The position numbers and the translations under genes were made by a program. Of a stretch of DNA of 64,000 nucleotides, positions 7,853 through 15,094 are shown one piece after another. Each line of letters begins with the position of its first letter. The first letter of the stretch is position 1. Source of the DNA: Paraburkholderia antibiotica (GTDB lineage: Bacteria; Pseudomonadota; Gammaproteobacteria; Burkholderiales; Burkholderiaceae); contig NZ_JABBFZ010000015.1 in the NCBI RefSeq assembly GCF_012927125.1, positions 124,001 to 188,000 on the forward strand, written 5' to 3'. The notes below the pieces were generated by a model. That model did not search any database and was not told the origin of the DNA. It worked only from the letters and a program-made list of their open reading frames with translations.

Positions 7853-9793
7853 TTATTTGTGCAGCGCCGCGCTCGCTTGCGCGGTGCCCGTGTGCTTATG
7901 TGCGTGCTGATCGCCCGCTTGATGGCCGTGCTGTCCATGCTGCCCGTGCGAGGTGCCGCCCTCGCCGACCATCCTGCCGAATACCGATGCGCCCTGCTCC
8001 GCCGGCGCGGCCGCCGCGCGGAACACGCCGAACAGCTCGCGACCGAAACCGACCTCGTTGTCGGCCTGATGCTTCGGCTCGTCGCAGGGACGGGCCGCCC
8101 ATTCGGCCGCGTCGATCTCGATGTCGAGCACGCCCGCTTCCGCGTCGATCACCAGCATGTCGCCGGTGCGGACCTTGCCAATCGGACCTTGCAACAACGC
8201 TTCCGGCGACAGATGAATCACCGCCGGCACCTTGCCCGAGGCACCCGACATGCGGCCGTCGGTGACCAGCGCGACATGGAAACCCTGATCCTGCAACACA
8301 CCGAGCAGCGGCGTCAAACGATGCAGCTCGGGCATGCCGTTTGCGCGCGCGCCCTGGAAGCGCACCACCGCGATGAAGTCACGCTTCAGTTCGCCCTTGT
8401 CGAACGCTTCCTGCACCGCTTCCTGCGAATCGAACACGATTGCCGGCGCCTTCACCTTGCGATGCGCGGCGGCGACCGCCGAAATCTTGATCACGCCGCG
8501 ACCGAGCTTACCCTGCATCAGGCGCAGGCCGCCGTCCGGCTGGAACGGCTCCTTGATGCCGCGCAACACCGCGGTATCCGCGCTCTCGTCGACGGCCGCC
8601 ACCCATTGCAGCTTGCCGTCGATGAGCTTCGGCTCTTCCGTGTAATGCCTGAGGCCCTTGCCCGCCACGGTGTTGACGTCTTCGTGCAGCAGCCCGCCTT
8701 CGAGCAGATTGCGCACGAGAAACGCGACGCCGCCGGCCGCGTGGAAGTGGTTCACGTCGGCCTTGCCATTCGGATAGATCTTCGCGAGCAGCGGCACCGC
8801 CTGCGACAGCGCGTCGAAATCGTCCCAGTCGATCACGATGCCGGCCGCGCGCGCAATCGCGACGAGGTGCAGCGTGTGATTGGTCGAGCCACCGGTCGCC
8901 AGCAGCGCGACGATACCGTTGACGATCGCCTTCTCGTCGACCACGTGGCCGATCGGCATGTAGTTGCCGCGCTCGACCGTCAGATCGAGCACGCGGCGCG
9001 CGGCCTGCGCGGTCAGCGCGTCGCGCAGCGGCGTATGCGGATGCACGAAAGCCGAGCCCGGCAGATGCAGGCCCATCACTTCCATCAGCATCTGGTTGCT
9101 GTTCGCGGTGCCGTAGAACGTGCAGGTGCCGTGGCTGTGATACGCGGCCGCTTCCGCTTCGAGCAGCGCGTCGCGGCCACACTGGCCGGTGGCGAACAGT
9201 TGGCGCGTCTTCGCTTTGTCGTCGTTGGACAGGCCGCTCGCCATCGGGCCGGCCGGCACGAAGATGGTCGGCAGATGCCCGAATTGCAGCGCGCCGATCA
9301 ACAGGCCCGGCACGATCTTGTCGCAGATGCCGAGGCACAGCGCCGCGTCGAACATGTTGTGCGTGAGCGCGACGGCCGTGCTCATCGCGATCACTTCGCG
9401 CGAGAACAGCGACAGCTCCATGCCCGCGTTGCCCTGCGTGATGCCGTCGCACATCGCCGGCACGCCGCCCGCGAATTGCGCGACGCCGCCGTTCTCGCGC
9501 GCGGCCTGCTTGATGATGTCCGGGTAGTTTTTGTACGGCGCGTGCGCCGACAGCATCTCGTTGTACGACGAAACGATGCCGATGTTCGGCTCGCGAATCT
9601 GCTTGATGACGAGTTTGTCGTTGCCCTCGAGACCCGCGAAACCGTGGGCGAGGTTCGCGCACGACAGCGCGCCGCGCGCCGGGAAGCGCCCCTGCGCATG
9701 CTGGATACGGGCCAGATACGCTTCACGCGTGGGCTTGCTGCGCTCGATCACGCGCTGCGTGACCTTCAACAATTGCGAATGCGGGGAAACCAT
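7853..9793 (-). CDS. edd: Phosphogluconate dehydratase with a His-rich C-terminal tail
   Basis: A 646-residue IlvD/Edd dehydratase that converts 6-phosphogluconate to KDPG, first committed step of the Entner-Doudoroff route. IlvD/Edd hallmarks are visible: GGVPAMCDGITQGNAGMELS, ALCLGICDKIVPGLL (Fe-S cysteines), LATGGSTNHTLHL and DGRMSGASGKVPA. Typical Edd is about 600-610 residues; here about 35-40 extra residues form a Gly/Gln/His-rich tail (GQHGQHGHQAGDQHAHKH) that is not part of the fold. The cluster is likely under HexR control because a palindrome occupies its promoter spacer. The start at 9793 gives the standard N-terminus. Confidence 0.95.
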   Translation of the reverse strand: MVSPHSQLLKVTQRVIERSKPTREAYLARIQHAQGRFPARGALSCANLAHGFAGLEGNDKLVIKQIREPNIGIVSSYNEMLSAHAPYKNYPDIIKQAARENGGVAQFAGGVPAMCDGITQGNAGMELSLFSREVIAMSTAVALTHNMFDAALCLGICDKIVPGLLIGALQFGHLPTIFVPAGPMASGLSNDDKAKTRQLFATGQCGRDALLEAEAAAYHSHGTCTFYGTANSNQMLMEVMGLHLPGSAFVHPHTPLRDALTAQAARRVLDLTVERGNYMPIGHVVDEKAIVNGIVALLATGGSTNHTLHLVAIARAAGIVIDWDDFDALSQAVPLLAKIYPNGKADVNHFHAAGGVAFLVRNLLEGGLLHEDVNTVAGKGLRHYTEEPKLIDGKLQWVAAVDESADTAVLRGIKEPFQPDGGLRLMQGKLGRGVIKISAVAAAHRKVKAPAIVFDSQEAVQEAFDKGELKRDFIAVVRFQGARANGMPELHRLTPLLGVLQDQGFHVALVTDGRMSGASGKVPAVIHLSPEALLQGPIGKVRTGDMLVIDAEAGVLDIEIDAAEWAARPCDEPKHQADNEVGFGRELFGVFRAAAAPAEQGASVFGRMVGEGGTSHGQHGQHGHQAGDQHAHKHTGTAQASAALHK

Positions 9794-9893
9794 CGGAGCT
9801 CCTTCGTCGCTGGCGGCAGGCGCATGCGTGACACCAGGCGGTATCGCGGGGTTGTCGCGGATTGTGGCAGGGTTCTACTGCTTGAACGACGCC

Positions 9894-9922
9894 ATCTTAG
9901 TAGAAAAACTACACGATCGCAA
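9894..9922 (-). promoter_or_regulatory. edd promoter with HexR-type operator in its spacer
   Basis: On the minus strand TTGCGA (9917-9922) and TAAGAT (9894-9899) are separated by exactly 17 bases. Inside that spacer lies the perfect inverted repeat GTAG-AAAAA-CTAC (9900-9912), which extends to TGTAG-N5-CTACT and agrees with the TGTAG-type HexR operators reported in proteobacteria. A repressor bound there would exclude RNA polymerase. The 320-bp edd-hexR gap holds no gene. Confidence 0.65.
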
Positions 9923-10030
9923 TGACGAGCGCTGCTGCAACGCGGCATCGCACAATGCCTCGAATCGGCCTACTGGCAGTGCATCAACGATTTTCGGCCA
10001 AAACCCAGGGAATACACTTAGGCATCGATA

Positions 10031-10080
10031 TGTAGTTTTTGTACCTAGCTTTTGTGCGCCATCGGCCAATCGGATATAGT
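10031..10080 (+). promoter_or_regulatory. hexR promoter and second, weaker HexR-like site
   Basis: A sigma-70-like promoter, TTGTGC (10052-10057), 17-base spacer, TATAGT (10075-10080), lies 33 bp before the hexR ATG. Just upstream, TGTAG-TTTTT-GTACC (10031-10045) is an imperfect copy of the palindrome in the edd promoter, suggesting autoregulation. Confidence 0.5.
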
Positions 10081-10113
10081 CCACACGTTCTTCAGCATAG
10101 TGCGAGTTTTCCG

Positions 10114-10962
10114 ATGATGCTGTCCCAGGTGGAAGAGATGCGCGAGCAGTTGCGCCCGTCCGAGCGCAAGCTGGCCGATTACGTAATCGAGGCGCCGCGC
10201 GAAGTGCTCGATCTGTCGATGACCGAAGTCGCCGCGCGCGCGGGCGTGAGCCAGCCGACGATCGCGCGCTTCTGTCACGCGCTCGGCTTTTCCGGGTTTC
10301 GCGAATTCAAGATCCGTCTCGCCCAGGGCATTGCCGCCGAGGTGCCCGCCGTCTATCGAGACGTGCGGCCCGACGAGCCGACGCCGGGTGTCGCCGCGAA
10401 GGTGCTCGACCGGACCATCGGCGCGCTGATCCAGGTGCGCAACAACCTGTCGTCCGATAGCGTCGCGGCGGCAATAGAGATGCTCGCGCAGGCGAAGCGC
10501 ATCGAGTTCTATGGCGCGGGCGGCTCGGGCATCGCCGCACTCGACGTGCAGCACAAGTTCTTTCGGCTCGGCATGCCGAGCGTCGCGTATTCGGACCCGC
10601 ATACGTTCCTGATGTCGGCGGCACTGCTCGGCGCGGGCGACGTGGTGGTGGCGATCTCGAACACCGGCCGCACACGCGACATCATCGATGCCGCGAAGGC
10701 CGCGCTGAACGCCGGCGCGAAAGTGATCGCGATCACGCACGGCAACTCGCCGCTCGCGCGGCTCGCGACCGTGGGCCTGTTTGCCAACGTCGACGAAGAC
10801 ACCGACATCTTTTCGCCGATGACGTCACGCGTGTCGCATCTCGCGATCGGCGACATTCTCGCGGTGGGTGTCGCGTTGAGCCGTGGGCCGGAACTGGTGG
10901 AAAAGCTTGCGCAGACGAAGGAGGTGATTCATCGGCGGCGGGTGGATTCGCCCGGATCATAG
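10114..10962 (+). CDS. hexR: RpiR/HexR-family regulator of Entner-Doudoroff genes
   Basis: A 282-residue RpiR-family regulator. The N-terminal helix-turn-helix (about residues 1-77) has LRPSERKLADYV and EVAARAGVSQPTIARFCHALGFSGFREFK. The C-terminal SIS domain (about 120-250) has FYGAGGSGIAALD and ISNTGRTRDIIDAA, the sugar-phosphate binding loops. HexR proteins bind KDPG through SIS and are released from DNA. Divergent position to edd-eda and matching palindromes support that role here. ATG at 10114 (second ATG at 10117) follows the promoter; an earlier in-frame ATG at 10039 overlaps the operator and was rejected. Confidence 0.88.
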   Translation: MMLSQVEEMREQLRPSERKLADYVIEAPREVLDLSMTEVAARAGVSQPTIARFCHALGFSGFREFKIRLAQGIAAEVPAVYRDVRPDEPTPGVAAKVLDRTIGALIQVRNNLSSDSVAAAIEMLAQAKRIEFYGAGGSGIAALDVQHKFFRLGMPSVAYSDPHTFLMSAALLGAGDVVVAISNTGRTRDIIDAAKAALNAGAKVIAITHGNSPLARLATVGLFANVDEDTDIFSPMTSRVSHLAIGDILAVGVALSRGPELVEKLAQTKEVIHRRRVDSPGS

Positions 10963-11065
10963 GGGCAGCCAACGGGCGCGCGCGATGGGCTGGCACCGCG
11001 TTCGGGCGTTCGGCGGAAGTGTTAAGCGACAGTCTCCGGCAGCGCGACGGCTCCCCGAAAACGAC

Positions 11066-11105
11066 AAGGGCGGTGTGCCAGTCATCCGGCACCCCGCCCT
11101 TTTTG
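11066..11105. terminator. Terminator between hexR and the hemJ-like gene
   Basis: A long stem, AAGGGCGG(T)GTGCC against GGCAC(C)CCGCCCTT with an 8-base loop, ends in TTTTT on the plus strand about 100 bp after hexR. The A/T flanks make it usable by the converging minus-strand gene too. Confidence 0.85.
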
Positions 11106-11142
11106 CTTTCCCAGCGCCGCGGCGCTAGCCGCTATCGCACGC

Positions 11143-11559
11143 TCAAAACGGCTTGATCACCACCAGCGCGACCGCCGCCAGCATGCCGAGCACCGGCAGT
11201 TCGTTGAACATCCGATACCACTTGTCCGAGCGACGATTCTCGCCGCGCTCGAAACGGCGCAGCAGCACGCCGCAATACACGTGATAGGCGATCAGCAGCA
11301 CGACCACGCCGACCTTCGCGTGAATCCAGCCCTGCCCACTACCAATGCCGATCACGAGCCACAACCACAGCCCGCACGCGAGCGCCGGCACCGCGATGAA
11401 GCTCATGAAGCGGAACAGCTTGCGCGCCATGATCAGCAGACGCGCGGTCGCCGCGGGTTCCGTTTCCATCGCCAGATTGACGAAGATGCGCGGCAGGTAG
11501 AACAGGCCGGCAAACCAGGAGGCAATCAATACGATGTGAAACGTCTTAACCCAGAGCAT
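11143..11559 (-). CDS. HemJ-like / CopD-family (UPF0093) membrane protein
   Basis: A 138-residue inner-membrane protein with about four helices. The opening MLWVKTFHIVLIASWFAGLFYLP matches UPF0093/HemJ, a heme-containing protoporphyrinogen IX oxidase, including the conserved His8; HAKVGVV in the third helix carries the conserved Lys. The second His that often follows FVYHA is absent here (the segment reads FVNLAME), so enzymatic function is less sure, and automated pipelines often call this CopD-like. It follows proA by 61 bp on the same strand. The gene ends against the hexR terminator. Confidence 0.7.
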   Translation of the reverse strand: MLWVKTFHIVLIASWFAGLFYLPRIFVNLAMETEPAATARLLIMARKLFRFMSFIAVPALACGLWLWLVIGIGSGQGWIHAKVGVVVLLIAYHVYCGVLLRRFERGENRRSDKWYRMFNELPVLGMLAAVALVVIKPF

Positions 11560-11620
11560 TCGTGGTCCTTTGTTGTTGTGGGGTACTACAGCGCAGCGCT
11601 TATTGCGCGCTTATCGGCGT

Positions 11621-12892
11621 TTATTGACGGCCCTCGCCGTGGCCCAGCACGACGTACTTCAGCGAGGTCAACCCTTCGAGACCGACCGGGCCGCGCGCGT
11701 GCAGCTTGTCGTTCGAAATGCCGATCTCCGCGCCGAGACCGAACTCGAAGCCGTCGGCGAAACGCGTCGACGCATTGACCATCACGCTCGCCGAATCGAC
11801 TTCGCGCAGGAAGCGCATCGCGCGGTCGTGGTCTTCGGTGACGATCGCGTCGGTGTGCTGCGAGCTGTACGTGTTGATGTGCTCGATCGCCGCGTCGAGG
11901 TTGTCCACCACCTTGATCGCGAGCACCGGCGCGAGATATTCGGTGCGCCAGTCTTCCTCGGTCGCATCGACGAGGGGGCCGACGCCCGCATCGGCGAGCA
12001 CCGCGCGCGCCGCCGCGTCGACGCGCAGCTCGACCTCTTTGTCGCGGTACAGCTTGCCGAGCGGCGGCAGCACTTCAGCCGCGATGCCGCGCGCGACCAG
12101 CAGCGTTTCCATCGTGTTGCAGGTGCCGTAACGGTGCGTCTTCGCGTTGTCGCAGACGTTCAGCGCCTTGGCGAGATCCGCGCGATCGTCGACGTAGACG
12201 TGGCAGATGCCGTCGAGGTGCTTGATCATCGGCACGCGCGCTTCGTTCATCAGACGCTCGATCAGGCTCTTGCCGCCGCGCGGCACGATCACGTCGACGT
12301 ATTCGGTCATCGTGATCAGCTTGCCGACCGCCGCGCGATCCGCGGTCGCGACCACCTGCACCGCGTCCTGCGGCAGACCGGCCGCTTCGAGCCCCTCGCC
12401 GATCAGCTTCGCGAGCGCGGTATTGCATTCGAGCGCTTCCGAGCCGCCGCGCAGGATGGTGGCGTTGCCCGACTTCAGACACAGCGCGGCCGCGTCGATC
12501 GTCACGTTCGGGCGCGACTCGTAGATGATGCCGATCACGCCGAGCGGCACGCGCATCTGGCCGACCTGGATACCGCTCGGCCGGTACTTGAGGTTGCTGA
12601 TTTCGCCGATCGGATCGGCCAGCGCCGCGACCTGGCGCAGCCCCTCGACCATCGTCTTCAGCGCCTTGTCCGACAGCGTCAAACGGTCGATGAACGCGGC
12701 GTCATGGCCCTTGCCGCGGGCGCGTTCGAGGTCGCGCGCGTTGGCCGCCTTCAGCAGTTCCGCATCGCGCTCGATCGCCTCGGCGACAGCCGCAAGCGCC
12801 GCATTCTTCGCGGCGGTCGACGCCCGCGCCATCGCGCGCGAAGCCTGGCGGGCGCGCCGGCCGAGGTCGGTCATGTACTGGTCGATATCCAT
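11621..12892 (-). CDS. proA: Gamma-glutamyl phosphate reductase
   Basis: A 423-residue aldehyde-dehydrogenase-fold enzyme reducing gamma-glutamyl phosphate to glutamate semialdehyde with NADPH, second step of proline synthesis. Family blocks seen: PLGVIGIIYESRPNVTIDAA, ILRGGSEALECN, and the catalytic cysteine in HRYGTCNTMETLLV. The end has the GLGAEIGISNDKLHARGP signature. Two further in-frame ATGs lie just upstream (12898 and near 12907); 12892 (MDIDQYMTDLG) fits the family. proB is not adjacent. Confidence 0.95.
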   Translation of the reverse strand: MDIDQYMTDLGRRARQASRAMARASTAAKNAALAAVAEAIERDAELLKAANARDLERARGKGHDAAFIDRLTLSDKALKTMVEGLRQVAALADPIGEISNLKYRPSGIQVGQMRVPLGVIGIIYESRPNVTIDAAALCLKSGNATILRGGSEALECNTALAKLIGEGLEAAGLPQDAVQVVATADRAAVGKLITMTEYVDVIVPRGGKSLIERLMNEARVPMIKHLDGICHVYVDDRADLAKALNVCDNAKTHRYGTCNTMETLLVARGIAAEVLPPLGKLYRDKEVELRVDAAARAVLADAGVGPLVDATEEDWRTEYLAPVLAIKVVDNLDAAIEHINTYSSQHTDAIVTEDHDRAMRFLREVDSASVMVNASTRFADGFEFGLGAEIGISNDKLHARGPVGLEGLTSLKYVVLGHGEGRQ

Positions 12893-13270
12893 GGTCATTC
12901 TCATGATGCCCCGCACTTTGGCGTGCGGTGGTCGGTCGGGATTAGCGAAAGATCAAGCGATTGTAAGTCGGGGACACGGGCTTTGCTTGCGGCAGCGGCG
13001 CGCAGCGCGTGTCGGTGTGGCGGTTTTGCCGGGGTTTTGCGTGGCCGTTGTGCCTGGCTATCGTGCCGCCCGCGATCGGCCGATCACAGGCCAATGACGG
13101 GCAAAACGTAGTGGTCGGAACGAGCGGCGAACTGCAGTGATTACGTCTGCCAGTCCCGCCTACCCATGCCATCCGGCGCTGCAAAGCTTGCGCGGGACAT
13201 CGAGCATCGATCGAACTTCGCACGTCGGCGCCGACCGGACTCGTCACCCTGCCCGGCCTCGCGCCGCACT
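12893..13270. other. Non-coding gap between proA and holA
   Basis: 378 bp without a credible gene. It contains a 12-bp perfect palindrome GATCGGCCGATC near 13074, probably chance. No clear terminator for holA was found. Confidence 0.5.
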
Positions 13271-14398
13271 TCACACTGGCCGTCGCGTCGGCGCGGCAGC
13301 GGAAGCCCGAGGTCGTGGCGGCGGCACCGCCGGCCCCGCCGACGGTTTCGGCGCAGCCACCGCCATCGCGAGTTCGAACAGGCCATCCCACGGATCGGGC
13401 GGCGGATCGTTGCGATGATTGCCCGGCGTGCCGCCCGACAAGCCCTTCACCTGGCGGTCGAGCCGCGCCGCCAGCGCGAGCGCCTTCTCCAGCGCCGCCT
13501 CGTTGACGCGCGACAGCGCCGGCCCGATCAGCCGTTCGCGCGGACCCCACACGCGGTTCTCGCGCGTCAGCATGGCGAGCGGCTTGCCCGCCGCGACGCC
13601 GCGCTTGATCCGCAGCAGCGTGCGCACTTCTTCGACGACCGCCCACAGCACCAGCACCGCGGCCTCGCCTTCGCCGCGCAGCCCGTCGAGCATGCGCGCG
13701 AGCCGGCCGACGTCGCCCGCGAGCATCGCCTCGTTGAGCTTGAACACGTCGTAACGCGCGACGTTCAGCACCGCGTCCTGCACCTGATCGAAGGAGAGCG
13801 TGCCGCTCGGATACAGCAGCCCGAGCTTCTGGATTTCCTGATGCGCGGCGAGCAGATTGCCTTCGACGCGCTCGGCGATAAACGCGAGCGCGCGCCGCCC
13901 TTCTTCGCCGGCCGCGACGCGCTGCCCCTGCGCCGCGAGCCGCTGGCCGACCCAGTTCGGCAATTGCGCGCGCTCGACCGGATCGATTTTCAGCGCGACG
14001 CCGGCATCGGCGAGCGCGATGAACCACGCGGACTTCTGCGTGGTGGCGTCCAGACGTGGCAGCGTGATCATCGTCAGCACGTCGTCGTTGACGGCGGCCG
14101 CGAGCGCCTTCAGCGCGTCCGCGCCTTCCTTGCCCGGCTTACCCGACGGAATGCGCAACTCGACCAGTTGACGATCGCCGAACAGCGACATCGACTGACT
14201 CGCGCCGAGCAGCGAACTCCAGTCGAAGCCGCGCTCGACCGTGAACACCGAGCGGTCGGTAAAGCCCGCCGCGCGCGCGGCCGCGCGGATGCGGTCGCAG
14301 GCTTCCTGCGCGAGCAGGTGCTCGTCGCCGTACACGACGTACAGGCCGGCGAGACCCTTGGCGAGATGCGCTTCGAGCGCGTCAGGTCGCAGTTGCAT
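13271..14398 (-). CDS. holA: DNA polymerase III delta subunit
   Basis: A 375-residue clamp-loader delta subunit that opens the beta sliding clamp during replication. The N-terminus MQLRPDALEAHLAKGLAGLYVVYGDE is typical, with SMSLFGDRQLVELRIPSGKPGKEG forming the clamp-interacting region of domain I and an AAA-like body after it. The last 40 residues (from about 335) are proline/alanine-rich and probably disordered; E. coli HolA is 343 residues. It follows lptE after 53 bp in the conserved leuS-lptE-holA order. Confidence 0.93.
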   Translation of the reverse strand: MQLRPDALEAHLAKGLAGLYVVYGDEHLLAQEACDRIRAAARAAGFTDRSVFTVERGFDWSSLLGASQSMSLFGDRQLVELRIPSGKPGKEGADALKALAAAVNDDVLTMITLPRLDATTQKSAWFIALADAGVALKIDPVERAQLPNWVGQRLAAQGQRVAAGEEGRRALAFIAERVEGNLLAAHQEIQKLGLLYPSGTLSFDQVQDAVLNVARYDVFKLNEAMLAGDVGRLARMLDGLRGEGEAAVLVLWAVVEEVRTLLRIKRGVAAGKPLAMLTRENRVWGPRERLIGPALSRVNEAALEKALALAARLDRQVKGLSGGTPGNHRNDPPPDPWDGLFELAMAVAAPKPSAGPAVPPPRPRASAAAPTRRPV

Positions 14399-14451
14399 GG
14401 CTGGCGGTTGGCGCGATGGATGAAGTACGGTGAATCACGAACACGCGACGC

Positions 14452-15003
14452 TCACAGCGGCGGCGGCGGCAGCGGCGCGCGCGGCGCAACGGCCGGCGTC
14501 GTCTCGCCCGGCGCGGGATGCAGCGAGCGCACCGCGCCGAGGCGGCGGATCAGCTGATCGATCGCGTCGTTTTCCATGTCCGCGAACAGGATGTCGGACT
14601 CGGCGGCCTTGGCCTGCGAATACTGGTCGCTATAAGTCATCGCGCGATTCAGCGCGATCACGCTGCCTGGAATCAGCACGGTGCCGTCCTTGCCGGTCAG
14701 CGTGTAGGTCATCTGCAGATTCAGCTGATACTCGGCGACCACGCCCAGCGAATTCAGCGTCAGCGTGCTGGTGTTGCGGTTCTGCGAAATCTGCAGGAGC
14801 GCGTCGGCATTGGCGGGCGAACTGACCACCACGGTATCGCTGCCACCCTGCACCATGCGCGTAAGGCGCGCGATCGCCGCGGGCGAACCGCCCGACACGT
14901 AAAGGCGCTTGAACGGATAGTCCTGCTGGCCGCGCAACTGGAAGCCGCAGGCCGACAACATCATTACGCTGCAAGCGAGCGTCAAAAACGATCTGCGAGT
15001 CAC
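14452..15003 (-). CDS. lptE: LPS-assembly lipoprotein LptE
   Basis: A 183-residue outer-membrane lipoprotein that plugs the LptD barrel for lipopolysaccharide export. The lipobox LSAC places the acylated Cys at residue 19, directly followed by GFQLRG, the standard LptE mature start. I place the start at a GTG (15003) preceded by GGGAGCG; an ATG at 15054 would add a charged, non-signal extension. The C-terminal 20 residues are Pro/Ala-rich. It lies between leuS and holA, as in most proteobacteria. Confidence 0.9.
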   Translation of the reverse strand: MTRRSFLTLACSVMMLSACGFQLRGQQDYPFKRLYVSGGSPAAIARLTRMVQGGSDTVVVSSPANADALLQISQNRNTSTLTLNSLGVVAEYQLNLQMTYTLTGKDGTVLIPGSVIALNRAMTYSDQYSQAKAAESDILFADMENDAIDQLIRRLGAVRSLHPAPGETTPAVAPRAPLPPPPL

Positions 15004-15094
15004 ATTCGCTCCCGGTTCGCAGTGGATTCGCAGTGCCGACGAACGCCGCCGCATGTGGGCGGCGTCCGGTTTGCCGACACGATGGCGTGGTCCG

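Noticed and set aside
13074..13085. Palindrome GATCGGCCGATC as an operator
   Set aside because: Single 12-bp GC-rich palindrome in a non-coding gap, far from either start; likely chance.
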